NCBI GenBank assembly: GCA_003194445.1
Contig: PQXF01000010.1
Location: 1-40,371, forward strand
From: Candidatus Methanogaster sp.
GTDB lineage: Archaea > Halobacteriota > Methanosarcinia > Methanosarcinales > Methanogasteraceae
Direction of reading: 5' to 3'
Length of the DNA stretch: 40,371 nucleotides
Part shown: one piece after another, positions 1 through 10,696 of the stretch
How positions within the stretch are numbered: position 1 is the first letter of the stretch
Layout of the letters: the number at the start of each line of letters is the position of its first letter
Translations under genes and position numbers: made by a program
Notes under the pieces: model-generated
The model's database searches: none
What the model was told of the DNA's origin: nothing
What the model saw: only the letters and a program-made list of their open reading frames with translations

Positions 1-233
1 GTCGTAAACTACTTAAAGTTTATGGTTAAGAAACGATAAGAGTAGAGTTTATTTTGATGAAATTATAGTATAAAATGTTGGTCGTAAAAATGATGAGATA
101 TATCTAACGATAGGGGGTGGAAATGAGGGAGAAGTGGTCTACTGCAGCTGATTTTCTGCTACAGTACCATCAAAAATTAACGATCAACAGTGGGAAAGGC
201 GGGTTGCAAGGTAACAGCCCTGCTGCAAGACAC

Positions 234-264
234 CGGGTAAGTGTACGAGATACACCATCACCCG
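234..264 (+). promoter_or_regulatory. Imperfect stem-loop upstream of the FAD dehydrogenase gene
   Basis: The first 310 bases hold no recognisable gene. The only clear structure is a stem-loop about 50 nt upstream of the next start codon: CGGGT (234-238) pairs with ACCCG (260-264) and GTGTA (241-245) with TACAC (251-255), around a CGAGA loop and a small internal loop. It could be a 5'-UTR element or the terminator of an upstream gene; no T-tract follows, so a simple intrinsic terminator is unlikely. The bases before it (1-120) are AT-rich and could contain a promoter, but no single convincing TATA box stands out. Confidence 0.3.
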
Positions 265-310
265 AACCGCCCCCACCATCACAGATATATATCCTCCTGC
301 CATACAAGAT

Positions 311-1696
311 GTGATGACCAATGACTATGACGTAGTGATCATCGGCGCAGGTCCGGCTGGCATGTTCGCAGCAGACGAACTGGCAGATTCCGATCTTCGT
401 GTGCTGGTGATCGACAGCGGGCAGGATATCGATAAGCGCGCTTGTCCGATGAAACGAAGCAGCGTGTGCGTACACTGCACGCCATGTGGCATCATGAGCG
501 GGGTCGGCGGCGCGGGAACGTTCTCTGACGGCACGCTGAATCTGCGTCCTGATATCGGGGGGGATCTTGCCATGCTGACCGGCAGCAAGGAAGATGCATG
601 GGAGGTCGTCCGTCATGTGGATGAAGTTTTTCTCAAATATGGCGCGCCCGACGTGATCAGCGATCCGAATGGTAGAGTTGTGGAGCGGTTGAAGCGACGT
701 GCTGCATCGGTTGGGGCGCGATTCATCAATATACCACAGCGACACATCGGATCGGACAATGCTCCGATCGTCATCAGTAACTTCAAGGAGAGTCTTGTAG
801 ATAGGGGAATCGAATTTCTGCTGAATACCGAGGTATCTGACCTTGTCATCAGCGATAACGAGTGCAAGGGAGTCGTTCTCGGTGACGGCAGTACTATCAC
901 GGCAGAATATGTGATCGCAGCACCGGGGAGGATTGGTGCAAACTGGGTGGACGAGATGGTTGACAAGCACGGGATCGCTGCCAGTTACGGAAGCATCGAT
1001 GTCGGTGTGCGTGTTGAGGTGCCCGCGATCATTATGGATCCGGTCACATGCATCAACCGCGATCCAAAGTTTCACATCCATACCAAGCGGTATGACGACT
1101 TTGTAAGGACATTCTGCACAAACGCAAACGGTTTTGTCGTCAAAGAAGAGTATCCCGGATTCATAGCCACGAACGGGCACTCTATGAAGAACGAGCAATC
1201 TGAAAATACGAATTTCGCATTCCTTGTCAGGATCGGTCTCACACACCCAATCGAGAATACGACGCGATACGGCATCTCGATCTCGAAACTCGCAACCACC
1301 ATCGGAGGCGGAAAGCCGGTACTCCAGCGCATGGGTGACCTTCGGAGGGGGAGGAGATCGACTGAGGACAGGATTTTGCGAAATCAGGTCGCAAACACGC
1401 TCAAGGACGTGACACCCGGCGATATCTCGATGGCGCTTCCGCACAGGATCGTGATGGACATCATCGAAGGGCTTGAGACACTAAATGAGATCATACCCGG
1501 GGTAGCGTCTGATTCAACGCTTTTGTACGCTCCAGAGATCAAGTTCTATGCGATGGAGATCGATATTGACCGGAAGATGGAGACCAGTGTCAGAAATCTC
1601 TTTGCCGCAGGTGATGGCACCGGGCTTTCAAGAGACATCATAAATGCCGCAGCAACCGGGGTGCTTGCTGCAAGAGGAGTTCTGCGGACCGGATAG
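311..1696 (+). CDS. NAD(P)/FAD-dependent dehydrogenase (COG2509-like)
   Basis: A 461-residue flavoprotein of the uncharacterised FAD-dependent dehydrogenase family. The N-terminus has the dinucleotide-binding fold with GAGPAG at residues 12-17 after a hydrophobic beta strand. A cysteine-rich stretch (CPMKRSSVCVHCTPCG, about residues 45-60) precedes a GVGGAGTFSDG loop, typical of this family, and the C-terminus has the second FAD contact AAGDGTG. The exact substrate is unknown. The first codon is GTG at 311 with ATG immediately after (314); no clear Shine-Dalgarno sequence is visible, so either may be used. It ends in TAG, 60 bases before the probable start of the aminotransferase, and the two are probably one operon. 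Family placement is firm; function is not. Confidence 0.85.
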   Translation: MMTNDYDVVIIGAGPAGMFAADELADSDLRVLVIDSGQDIDKRACPMKRSSVCVHCTPCGIMSGVGGAGTFSDGTLNLRPDIGGDLAMLTGSKEDAWEVVRHVDEVFLKYGAPDVISDPNGRVVERLKRRAASVGARFINIPQRHIGSDNAPIVISNFKESLVDRGIEFLLNTEVSDLVISDNECKGVVLGDGSTITAEYVIAAPGRIGANWVDEMVDKHGIAASYGSIDVGVRVEVPAIIMDPVTCINRDPKFHIHTKRYDDFVRTFCTNANGFVVKEEYPGFIATNGHSMKNEQSENTNFAFLVRIGLTHPIENTTRYGISISKLATTIGGGKPVLQRMGDLRRGRRSTEDRILRNQVANTLKDVTPGDISMALPHRIVMDIIEGLETLNEIIPGVASDSTLLYAPEIKFYAMEIDIDRKMETSVRNLFAAGDGTGLSRDIINAAATGVLAARGVLRTG

Positions 1697-1755
1697 GGTT
1701 GCAAACGCGGGAAGCCACCAGGGATCAGATATCAAAAGAAGAGAGGTGTAAACAA

Positions 1756-2868
1756 TTGAGATCATTCACAGACCGGGTTTCGGAGATCGACATCTCCGGC
1801 ATCCGGAAGATGTTCGAAGCGGCAGGAACAGACAGCATCAATCTCGGACTCGGTGAGCCGGACTTCCCGACGCCGGGCCATATCTGCGATGCTGCGGTGG
1901 ACGCAATCAGGATCGGTCATACCAAATACACGCCGGGTGCAGGCATCCCGGAACTTAGAAACGCGCTCTCTGAAAAGTTCTTGCGTGACAACAACATCTC
2001 TGTCAGTCCTGATGAGGTCATTGTGACATCAGGCGCAAGCGAGGCGCTCCACATAGCCATGCAGGCGCTGGTTGAGCCGGGGGATGATGTTTTGGTCCCG
2101 GATCCGGGTTTTGTCTCATACAGCGCGCTTTCACACATCGCGGGAGGCAGGGTGATCGGTGTTCCGCTCACCGGTCTCGGTCTCGTCCTCGATCCCGATG
2201 TGGTGGCTGAGCACATCACGCCGAATATGAAGGTTCTCGTTGTGAACTCACCGTCAAACCCGTGCGGGTCCGTCCAGTCGCGAAAAGAGATACAGGCACT
2301 CTCCGAACTGGCTGAGGACTATGATTTCACGATTATATCTGACGAGGTCTATGAGTTCTTCATTTACGCTGGCGAGCACGCAAGTCCTGCAGAGTTCACA
2401 GACAATGTAGTTACAGTAAACGCTGCATCAAAGACGTATTCCATGACCGGGTGGCGTCTCGGGTACCTTGCAGCGAGAATGGAATACATCGAGCAGTTTC
2501 ACAAGGTGCACCAGTATGTGCAGGCATGTGCGAACTCAGTCGCACAAGCAGCAGTGCTTGCGGCAATCACAGGTTCACAGGACTGTGTGGAGGATATGCG
2601 AAAGACGTTTGAGGCAAGGCGGAACCTCCTGATAAAGGGACTTTTGGGGATGGGTGTCGAGTGTCCGACCCCTGCTGGCGCGTTCTATGTGTTCCCGCGG
2701 GTTGGTGATGGTGATCGTGTCGCATCGGAACTTGCGAGCAGGGGCGTGATCACAGTGCCTGGATCCGCATTCGGTGAGTATGCCAGAGAACACATCCGAA
2801 TATCGTACGCGACGAGTGAGTCCGATATCATACGTGCTCTTGGGAGGATGCGCGATGTTATTCTGTGA
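1756..2868 (+). CDS. Class I/II PLP-dependent aminotransferase
   Basis: Fold type I aminotransferase close to archaeal aspartate/aromatic aminotransferases, 370 residues from the chosen start. Visible signatures are the N-terminal INLGLGEPDFPTP segment, the substrate/PLP-binding NSPSNPCG, the SDEVYEFF strand carrying the PLP-pyridine aspartate, and ASKTYSMTGWRLGY whose lysine (residue 226) forms the Schiff base. I place the start at TTG 1756, because GAGAGGTG lies 7 nt upstream and the encoded N-terminus then fits the family; the frame stays open back to TTG 1699, which would add 19 residues of low similarity. It follows the FAD dehydrogenase closely and probably shares its transcript. The amino donor cannot be told from sequence. 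Confidence 0.88.
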   Translation: MRSFTDRVSEIDISGIRKMFEAAGTDSINLGLGEPDFPTPGHICDAAVDAIRIGHTKYTPGAGIPELRNALSEKFLRDNNISVSPDEVIVTSGASEALHIAMQALVEPGDDVLVPDPGFVSYSALSHIAGGRVIGVPLTGLGLVLDPDVVAEHITPNMKVLVVNSPSNPCGSVQSRKEIQALSELAEDYDFTIISDEVYEFFIYAGEHASPAEFTDNVVTVNAASKTYSMTGWRLGYLAARMEYIEQFHKVHQYVQACANSVAQAAVLAAITGSQDCVEDMRKTFEARRNLLIKGLLGMGVECPTPAGAFYVFPRVGDGDRVASELASRGVITVPGSAFGEYAREHIRISYATSESDIIRALGRMRDVIL

Positions 2869-3514
2869 CTTACGCGCGGGTGGTACGTGTGCGTGTTACC
2901 TGACTCGGAACATACCAGAACCAAACAGGGATTTAACAGCATAGACCGCGTAGAACAGTAATAAAAAGCTCCACTCCCTTCCGCGTGTTCTGCGGTTATT
3001 TTTCTTACCAGAAAACATAGAATCGCAATTAGGGGACTAATTGATACACCTGGGTGGTTGCCTTCGCGGTTAAATTCGCGATTAAATCGCAGCAACTTAC
3101 TCGGTACCCGTACGCGTGTTTTATAGGCGTAGTGTAAAACCCATTGGAATCTATGGAAATTGAGTTATTTTGCAGTTAACTGGATTGCAACTATAGCTAT
3201 CTCAAATAAACTTCAATCAGTAGTTAGTACAAGATATTGATGTAAGTACTACGAAAGTACGTTTGCAATGAGCATGGGACGAATAGATATTTGTATTAAC
3301 AAAAAGATGTATAAGTTCATAAAAGAGATCATTGTATCAATGTTTGGTTTGATATGGAAGTATCGTTGTGCTCATCGTAAATATTTCAGAATTACATCAG
3401 TAATCCATCCAAAAAAGTTATATACCTGCAATCACACATTCACAATTGTCAGCAATTCGTGCAGTTCTGTGATCACGGGATCACAGTTGCAGAACCAGAC
3501 ATCTGAGGGGATGG
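2869..3514. other. Intergenic region with an archaeal promoter
   Basis: No convincing gene is present. The stretch at 3055-3110 contains several CGCGATTAAA-like fragments without a clear pattern. From about 3120 it becomes AT-rich. The best signal is a TATA box, GTTATATACC, at about 3417-3426 preceded by an A-rich BRE-like AAAAAA, which would place transcription start near 3450 and give the downstream gene a leader of roughly 90 nt. An open frame at 3268-3555 was judged spurious (no ribosome-binding site, no similarity, overlaps the next gene). Confidence 0.4.
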
Positions 3515-3538
3515 ATGGTGACACATCGAGGAAAAAAC

Positions 3539-4381
3539 ATGAGGTCTCGACTTGAAATCACGACCGATAGAGATGGACGGTACACCACCCAGCCAAGCGG
3601 TGATGGCTGGGCTGATGCGCTGATCCGCTTCGTAGGTTCGGTATCGGCGCGTGTTTCTGAGTCAGATGACCCGACATACATCAGGTCCCGACTGAATATC
3701 ACAACCGACAACGGTAATGATAACGCGGAATGGGAAGGCGATGACTGGGCGGAGAACACGATTCAGTACATCAGAGACTTTTCAGCCGGGACCAAAACAA
3801 AACCTGAAACGACCACATCGCTTGAAATCACGACCGACAGAGGTGGACGGTACACGACCCGGCCAGGTGGTGATGGCTGGGTGGATGCGCTGATCCGCTT
3901 CGTAGGTTCGGTATCGGCACGCCTTTCCAGGTCAGACGATCCACCATATATAACATCCCGACTGACAATCACGAACGAGATCGGCAAGGATGTTACAATG
4001 TGGGACGGTGATGGCTGGGCAGAAGCTATGACCCAGTACATCAGGGACTTTTCAGCAGGGGCCGAAACCAGACCAGCGATCAAAGCCAGTCATCGATCAA
4101 GTTCTCGCGCCCCTTTGTCCGAACCACTATCGGTCAGGGAACGCCTCGAATCGTTCTTGAAATATGAGTACCCTCATGTATGGTTCACATCAACAGATGT
4201 GCAGACGCATTACGGGCGTATCTACGGTCAGATCAATCTGAGCACGGTCTCCACATATCTTGCAAGGATGTATAACCGCAATCTACTTGAACGGCGTGGA
4301 AACCGGATGCAACGGGAGTATCGGGTGATGGAGTCCGAGATACCGGAGCTGACTCTACCGATCATGCAGAACGCCAACTGA
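3539..4381 (+). CDS. Internally duplicated protein with C-terminal winged-helix domain
   Basis: Not a family I recognise. The protein (280 residues from ATG 3539) consists of two tandem 90-residue modules followed by a putative winged helix-turn-helix. Each module has two related halves: one starting LEITTD and containing GDGW.DALIRFVGSVSAR, and one starting L.IT and containing GD.WAE..TQYIRDFSAG. At DNA level the period is exactly 270 bp (CTTGAAATCA at 3551 and 3821). The last ~75 residues (from RERLESFLKYEYP, through STVSTYLARMY to LLERRG.R) look like a wHTH of the BlaI/PadR kind, so a DNA-binding regulator is plausible. ATG 3539 has GAGGA 6 nt upstream; ATG 3515 in the same frame has GAGGGG 4 nt upstream and is the alternative. 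Confidence 0.7.
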   Translation: MRSRLEITTDRDGRYTTQPSGDGWADALIRFVGSVSARVSESDDPTYIRSRLNITTDNGNDNAEWEGDDWAENTIQYIRDFSAGTKTKPETTTSLEITTDRGGRYTTRPGGDGWVDALIRFVGSVSARLSRSDDPPYITSRLTITNEIGKDVTMWDGDGWAEAMTQYIRDFSAGAETRPAIKASHRSSSRAPLSEPLSVRERLESFLKYEYPHVWFTSTDVQTHYGRIYGQINLSTVSTYLARMYNRNLLERRGNRMQREYRVMESEIPELTLPIMQNAN

Positions 4382-4426
4382 TCAAAGGGTTGGCATATAT
4401 CGATCGTATCAATCTATTTTGTTTGA

Positions 4427-5479
<1,053 letters not shown>

Positions 5480-5596
5480 ATATTTACCGATCTAGGGCAG
5501 CCGCCGATCGTGCCTGCGGTTGGAAGCGGAGAGGTGCCTGAGTAAGTGTGAGTGGGGGCGTGGGGTCTTTTGCTTTTGCAAGAGGGTTTATGTGGG

Positions 5597-5647
5597 CGGA
5601 GTTCTAACGCATGGTGCATGGAGCACCGAGAACTCCGACATGCGGAT
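5597..5647 (+). promoter_or_regulatory. Stem-loop between wtpA and the DUF2341 gene, copy 1
   Basis: A strong two-part hairpin: CGGAGTTCT (5597-5605) pairs with AGAACTCCG (5639-5647), and inside it GGTGC (5613-5617) pairs with GCACC (5633-5637). It lies just downstream of a TATA-like GGGTTTATG (5584-5592) and upstream of the DUF2341 start, so it would be at or near the 5' end of that transcript. The same sequence recurs exactly 3201 bp downstream, and a diverged relative lies after wtpC (14615-14685). Confidence 0.5.
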
Positions 5648-5671
5648 CAGAACAACGTGAGATGAAAAACC

Positions 5672-6919
5672 ATGAAAGCAAAACACGAAAGCATGAAGAA
5701 CCATGTTCCAAATGGACTCTTAACTCTTATAGTTGCGGCGATACTTCTCGCTTCAATCGCGCCGATTGCGAGCGCGGGATGGGACTACCGAAAACCAGTA
5801 ACGATAAACAATCCTGGTGATACTTTAAGTGATTATCAGGTTTTGGTTACGCTGAACAGTTCGAACTTTGATTATTCGAAAGCAAGTCCGGACGGCTCTG
5901 ATATTGGATTTGTGGATGGAGATAACACCGTTGCGCTGAATTACTGGATCGAGGAATGGAATGCCACTGGCGACAGCAGGATTTGGGTGGCGGTTCCAAG
6001 TGTCGATGGTTCCGGAAGTACAACGATTTATATGTATTATGGGAATCTTGGTGCAAGTGATGCGCGTGACGGCGATGCTACATTTGAGTTTTTCGATGAT
6101 TTTCCTGGAACGAGTTTGGATAAAAATAAATGGCAATTAGGAGATGGTGTCCCATATCAGTGTTATCCGATAGATTATCGGGTTTCAAATTCCACTCTTG
6201 TAACATGGAGTTATACACCGCAATGGAAAAGCATTCAATCTGATTACACAATATCGTCTTCTGAAACAACAATAGTGGAAGCAAGAGTAAAAAGTGACGC
6301 TCATGATTCGTGGCACATTCTCGGTTTAAAAGATCATTCATACATAAATAGGAATAGATTTTGTGTGCTATTCGAGGGATATCCTGAAAACCATATCGGA
6401 ATACAAACTAAAACGCCTTCGGAGTGGAACCGTCCCCATGATTTGGGCGTTATGCAAAAGAACAGGTGGTATAAATTGAAAATAATAAAGAGTGCAGAAA
6501 ACACAATGGGCGCAGAACTTATAGATAACAACGGCACCCTTATCGGTGATTACCACACAACCCTTTATAGTTGGGACGCTTCCAAATGGCAAATAGTCCA
6601 GTGGAAGTATGATAATGTCTATAGTTACTGGGATTATGTCTTTGTTCGAAAATACACTTCATCAGAACCGATAACCACTGTTGGGGCTGAAGAAAGCGAC
6701 CCGCCAAGACCACCCATCCCAACCTACATCCGATCCACCGACACCGATGACGACGGCGTTCCCAATGTCTGGGATGCGGATAACAGCACCCCCGCGGAGT
6801 ACTGGACCGACTCACAGGGCATCGGACGGATGTGGGGTGACATGAATGGAGATGGTAAACTCACATCGGTGGATGCGCTCATGATCCTGCAGGTGGCGGC
6901 AGAAGCGATCAGTCTATGA
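5672..6919 (+). CDS. Secreted DUF2341 protein with C-terminal dockerin-like domain, copy 1
   Basis: A secreted 415-residue protein. Residues 1-35 are a Sec signal ending near IASA/GW. Residues about 36-150 are a DUF2341 domain (GWDYRKPVTINN, LSDYQVLVTLNSSNFDY, YWIEEWN, IYMYYGN, FFDDFPGTSLD). The middle (150-330) looks like a concanavalin-type beta sandwich ending YVFVRKYTSSEP. Then come a proline-rich linker, a calcium-binding DTDTDDDGVP.VWD stretch and a dockerin-type EF-hand loop, GDMNGDGKLTSVDALMILQ. Dockerins dock on cohesins, so this may be part of a cell-surface or extracellular assembly; only one full dockerin repeat is evident. It has a paralogue of identical length at 8873. The ligand of the middle domain is unknown. 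Confidence 0.8.
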   Translation: MKAKHESMKNHVPNGLLTLIVAAILLASIAPIASAGWDYRKPVTINNPGDTLSDYQVLVTLNSSNFDYSKASPDGSDIGFVDGDNTVALNYWIEEWNATGDSRIWVAVPSVDGSGSTTIYMYYGNLGASDARDGDATFEFFDDFPGTSLDKNKWQLGDGVPYQCYPIDYRVSNSTLVTWSYTPQWKSIQSDYTISSSETTIVEARVKSDAHDSWHILGLKDHSYINRNRFCVLFEGYPENHIGIQTKTPSEWNRPHDLGVMQKNRWYKLKIIKSAENTMGAELIDNNGTLIGDYHTTLYSWDASKWQIVQWKYDNVYSYWDYVFVRKYTSSEPITTVGAEESDPPRPPIPTYIRSTDTDDDGVPNVWDADNSTPAEYWTDSQGIGRMWGDMNGDGKLTSVDALMILQVAAEAISL

Positions 6920-6931
6920 GGCGGTGACATC

Positions 6932-6958
6932 ATGCACCCCCGTATTTCAATCAATCCG
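6932..6958 (+). pseudogene. 5' stub of a DUF433 gene
   Basis: After GCGGTGACATC, ATG 6932 opens a frame beginning MHPRISINPS, which matches the start of the DUF433 gene behind the second DUF2341 copy (MMYPRIPIDP at 10136). Similarity stops after about nine codons, where the minus-strand toxin gene begins. This shows that the duplicated unit originally extended into a DUF433 gene and that the toxin-antitoxin block replaced the rest. Confidence 0.5.
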
Positions 6959-7234
6959 TCTCTTCAGTTTAGAATATAAATTTTCCCTTTTCCCGATCAA
7001 AAGCACAATGACAATATTCTCACATTCATAAATCTCATGGATAATTCTGTATTCGACAGTTCCCGACTTGAAATGGTACGATTTCAAGCCTTTGAACATG
7101 TGCGAGAGATTTTCTGATGTGGATGGATTCTCCTTGATATTTCTAAAGTGTTTATCCTTGATTTCTCTTGCAACAGATTTTCCAATCTTTTTAAGATCTT
7201 TTTTCACAGCGGGATGAAATTTCAGTTCAAACAT
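6947..7234 (-). CDS. RelE/ParE-type toxin
   Basis: A 95-residue RelE/ParE superfamily toxin. The start MFELKFHPAVKKDLKKIGKSV, the central HMFKGLKSYHFKSGTVEYRIIHEI and the terminal IVIVLLIGKRENLYSKLKRR follow the family: beta strand, helical hairpin, then the arginine-containing sheet of mRNA-cleaving toxins. I use ATG 7234, which overlaps the antitoxin stop by 8 nt (ATGTTTGA); an upstream codon at 7255 keeps the frame but lies inside the antitoxin gene. Translational coupling and order (antitoxin then toxin) are as expected. The block lies opposite to the surrounding plus-strand genes, exactly at the end of the duplicated DUF2341 unit. Confidence 0.78.
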   Translation of the reverse strand: MFELKFHPAVKKDLKKIGKSVAREIKDKHFRNIKENPSTSENLSHMFKGLKSYHFKSGTVEYRIIHEIYECENIVIVLLIGKRENLYSKLKRRID

Positions 7235-7463
7235 AGTCGTCCTTGAAAATATCATCCTCTGAAAGTAATCTACCTCCCATTAAAAATTTTTTTGATTCTT
7301 CCCTCCGAACCAATATTTCTTCGGTCAATTCAGAATCTAATAGCAAAAGAAGCGTATCTAATTCGCCTTCGGTCAGATTCCGCACCCCTCTATAGATTTC
7401 TATTGGCATCAAGCGATCTACGACCCCCATTCCTCGTTTCATATCTTCCTCTGTAGCTTCCAT
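7227..7463 (-). CDS. Antitoxin partner of the RelE-type toxin
   Basis: A 78-residue acidic protein directly upstream of, and overlapping, the toxin gene. ATG 7463 is preceded by AGGTG 6 nt upstream; a TTG two codons earlier (7469) is less likely. The protein is rich in Glu, Asp and Leu (for example RNLTEGELDTLLLLLDSELTEEI) and ends in an acidic tail (SEDDIFKDDYV), the part that usually wraps the toxin. I do not see a clear DNA-binding fold, so autoregulation cannot be asserted. Assignment rests mainly on position next to a RelE-type toxin. Confidence 0.65.
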   Translation of the reverse strand: MEATEEDMKRGMGVVDRLMPIEIYRGVRNLTEGELDTLLLLLDSELTEEILVRREESKKFLMGGRLLSEDDIFKDDYV

Positions 7464-7547
7464 TGTCAAACACCTAATTCTACTTCAAAATCCACGCATT
7501 TAAAAGTTTGTGTTCTTTTCAGGGAATTTGCGTAGTTTCTGTAATGG

Positions 7548-8680
<1,133 letters not shown>

Positions 8681-8797
8681 ATATTTACCGATCTAGGGCA
8701 GCCGCCGATCGTGCCTGCGGTTGGAAGCGGAGAGGTGCCTGAGTAAGTGTGAGTGGGGGCGTGGGGTCTTTTGCTTTTGCAAGAGGGTTTATGTGGG

Positions 8798-8848
8798 CGG
8801 AGTTCTAACGCATGGTGCATGGAGCACCGAGAACTCCGACATGCGGAT
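8798..8848 (+). promoter_or_regulatory. Stem-loop between wtpA copy and DUF2341 gene, copy 2
   Basis: An identical copy (+3201 bp) of the two-part hairpin at 5597-5647, again between a TATA-like GGTTTATG and the start of a DUF2341-dockerin gene. Its conservation proves little by itself because the whole flank is recently duplicated. Confidence 0.5.
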
Positions 8849-8872
8849 TAGAACAACGTGAGATGAAAAACC

Positions 8873-10120
8873 ATGAAAGCAAAACACGAAAGCATGAAGA
8901 ACCATGTTCCAAATGGACTCTTAACTCTTGCAGTTGCTGCGTTATTTCTTACTTCGATCGCGCCGCTTGTGAGCGCGGGGTGGGACTGCCGAAAACCAAT
9001 AACGATAAATAATTCTGGTGATGCTTTAAGCGACTATCAGGTTCTGGTCACGCTGAACAGTTCGAACTTTGATTATTCGAAAGCAAATCCTGCCGGCTCA
9101 GATCTGAGGTTCACCGATTACAACAATAGCGTTTCTTACTATTACTGGATAGAGACTTGGAATATCACGGGTACGAGCAAAATTTGGGTGAATGTTTTTT
9201 CTGTCCCTTCTGTAGACTCGAAGATGTATATGTGGTATAACAATCCATCGGCGAGCAGTGAAAGCGATGGTGATGTTACTTTTGTGTTCTTTGACGATTT
9301 CGAAGGAACGAGTTTGGATACGAGTAAGTGGAATGTAGTTACGAATAGAGGAATATTAGATCTTGTCGATGGATACTTAAGACTTTATCGCCCTGCTAAT
9401 ATGGCGCAAGAGATTGTGAGTGTTCCATCCTTCTCTGGATGTACTATAATAGAATATAGACAAAAGATTTTGCAATCAAACTATTATTACAGTTCAGTTT
9501 ACTATGGAACATCGCCTGACATTTCTTCAATAGGTTACAGCCTGTACCCCGCGTATGAATCAGCTCTCTATACGGGAAGTTACAAAGCCCCTCTGAGAAG
9601 TGGATCTGAACCATCTACCGGTGGAGATATTATAACTGATCCTCCTGTGAATGAATGGTTCAAAGAGAAATTTATAGTACTACCAGGTCACATTTCAAGA
9701 GTCTTGAATGATGGTGGGAAAGAGACCTCCACAAGATACGCTGGCGTGTCAAGTGGTAAGATTGGATTATGTGCTAGTAGTGCATTTTCTTATGCTATGG
9801 AGCATCACACCGATTGGATATTTGTCCGTAAATACACCGATACTGAGCCCAAGATAGAAGTTAGCGCTACCGAAGATGATGTAACAGGGATGGTGGATCC
9901 AGTTCCAAAACTTCCGATTCCAACATACATCCGAGACACCGACACCGATGACGACGGCGTGCCCGATGTCTGGGATATGGATAACAGCACCCCAACAGAG
10001 TACTGGACGGATCGGCAGGGCGTCGGGCGAATGTGGGGTGACATGAACGGAGATGGTAAACTCACATCGGTGGATGCGCTCATGATCCTGCAGGCGGCGG
10101 CAGAAGCGATCAATCTATGA
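8873..10120 (+). CDS. Secreted DUF2341 protein with C-terminal dockerin-like domain, copy 2
   Basis: Paralogue of the protein at 5672, also 415 residues. The first 19 residues are identical, and the DUF2341 domain is similar (GWDCRKPITINN, YQVLVTLNSSNFDYSKA, FFDDFEGTSLD). The central ~180 residues are unrelated to copy 1 over most of their length (here YYSSVYYGTSPDISS, GLCASSAFSYAMEHHTDW). Similarity returns at IFVRKYTDTEP and is near complete in the dockerin-like end (GRMWGDMNGDGKLTSVDALM). Thus signal, anchor and docking parts are conserved while the presumed binding module differs. A Sec-exported surface or assembly-associated protein is likely. It is followed after 12 nt by a DUF433 gene. 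Confidence 0.8.
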   Translation: MKAKHESMKNHVPNGLLTLAVAALFLTSIAPLVSAGWDCRKPITINNSGDALSDYQVLVTLNSSNFDYSKANPAGSDLRFTDYNNSVSYYYWIETWNITGTSKIWVNVFSVPSVDSKMYMWYNNPSASSESDGDVTFVFFDDFEGTSLDTSKWNVVTNRGILDLVDGYLRLYRPANMAQEIVSVPSFSGCTIIEYRQKILQSNYYYSSVYYGTSPDISSIGYSLYPAYESALYTGSYKAPLRSGSEPSTGGDIITDPPVNEWFKEKFIVLPGHISRVLNDGGKETSTRYAGVSSGKIGLCASSAFSYAMEHHTDWIFVRKYTDTEPKIEVSATEDDVTGMVDPVPKLPIPTYIRDTDTDDDGVPDVWDMDNSTPTEYWTDRQGVGRMWGDMNGDGKLTSVDALMILQAAAEAINL

Positions 10121-10132
10121 GGGGGGTGAAAT

Positions 10133-10371
10133 ATGATGTATCCACGTATTCCAATCGATCCAAATGTTTGCCATGGGCAAGCGTGCATCAAAGGAACCCG
10201 CATTCCTGTCCACCAGATCATAATATACTTGCCAATGGGGACACAATCGAAGAACTCCTGACAGAGTATCCTTCACTCGAACTGGAGGATATCCTTACCT
10301 GCCTTGACTATGCAGCATCACTGACTGAAGAGCAAGTTACGCCTATTGAGGCATTGGCGAGTACAGCATGA
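10133..10371 (+). pseudogene. Frameshifted DUF433 antitoxin-like gene
   Basis: Preceded by GGGGGGTGAA, ATG 10133/10136 opens MYPRIPIDPNVCHGQACIKGTRIPV, the characteristic first half of DUF433. That frame stops after LPMGTQSKNS. The second half, ILANGDTIEELLTEYPSLEL...DILTCLDYAAS, is equally characteristic but lies in another frame. One missing base near 10230 (ATATACTTGCC) accounts for it. DUF433 proteins are usually antitoxins of PIN-like DUF5615 toxins. The stop codon overlaps the next ATG (ATGA at 10368), where only a 24-codon frame (10368-10442, MKIFVDKID...) remains, possibly the stub of that partner. Confidence 0.7.
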
Positions 10372-10442
10372 AGATATTCGTGGACAAGATTGACGTCATG
10401 TTTTTCAACCGACCAGAAGAAATTAAAAACACTCTGAAATGA
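10368..10442 (+). pseudogene. Possible stub of a DUF5615-type toxin
   Basis: A 24-residue frame starting MKIFVDKIDVMFF, coupled by ATGA to the broken DUF433 gene. Intact DUF5615 toxins start MKFLVDEN-like, and the pair DUF433-DUF5615 is common, so I infer a truncated partner. The evidence is only position and the first six residues. Confidence 0.3.
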
Positions 10443-10447
10443 ACGCA

Positions 10448-10460
10448 AAAGGTTTATATA
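10448..10460 (+). promoter_or_regulatory. Strong TATA promoter of the protease cassette
   Basis: AAAGGTTTATATA at 10448-10460 is an excellent archaeal BRE/TATA pair. Transcription would start about 10485, giving a ~36-nt leader to the small gene at 10521, which has AAAGGAGGT as ribosome-binding site. An almost identical promoter lies at 14948. Confidence 0.65.
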
Positions 10461-10520
10461 GCATGTACAAACGATTGTTTGTTATAGGATGAAATAAGAT
10501 GAGAAAGGAGGTAAACGAAC

Positions 10521-10676
10521 ATGGATGCAGATGAACTCGCGGCAAAAGTAGACAAACTTATAATTGAGTTTGACAAAATAGCCAACGATCCGGAAACGAT
10601 AAGAGAATCAGAAGAACTTCATCGAGTGGTTAGTTATTTATCTCCTGAAGATTTGTTGACGCGCTTCACGATCTAA
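10521..10676 (+). CDS. Small acidic protein upstream of a papain-like protease
   Basis: A 51-residue protein with an ideal ribosome-binding site (AAAGGAGGT, 10504-10512) and a strong promoter. It begins MDADELAAKVDKLIIEFDKI and is mainly helical and acidic; I do not recognise it. Its stop at 10674 is 20 bases before the protease start. The other frame just ahead of the protease is open from 10649 and reads RFVDALHDLIGREAIS, which joins smoothly to both proteins; the two could once have been one gene broken by a frameshift near 10646. As written, it may be an immunity or regulatory partner of the protease. Confidence 0.55.
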   Translation: MDADELAAKVDKLIIEFDKIANDPETIRESEELHRVVSYLSPEDLLTRFTI

Positions 10677-10696
10677 TTGGGCGTGAGGCGATTTCA

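Noticed and set aside
117-314. 65-codon frame with a GGGGGTGG sequence before ATG 123
   Set aside because: The protein is low-complexity and proline-rich at the end, has no similarity, and contains the stem-loop at 234-264; more likely 5'-UTR.
170-1444. 424-codon open frame on the minus strand opposite the FAD dehydrogenase
   Set aside because: No family similarity and many rare-looking residues; it is an antisense shadow of a gene whose flavin motifs are clear on the plus strand.
3268-3555. 95-codon frame before the duplicated wHTH gene
   Set aside because: It overlaps the TATA box and start of the next gene, has no ribosome-binding site and resembles nothing.
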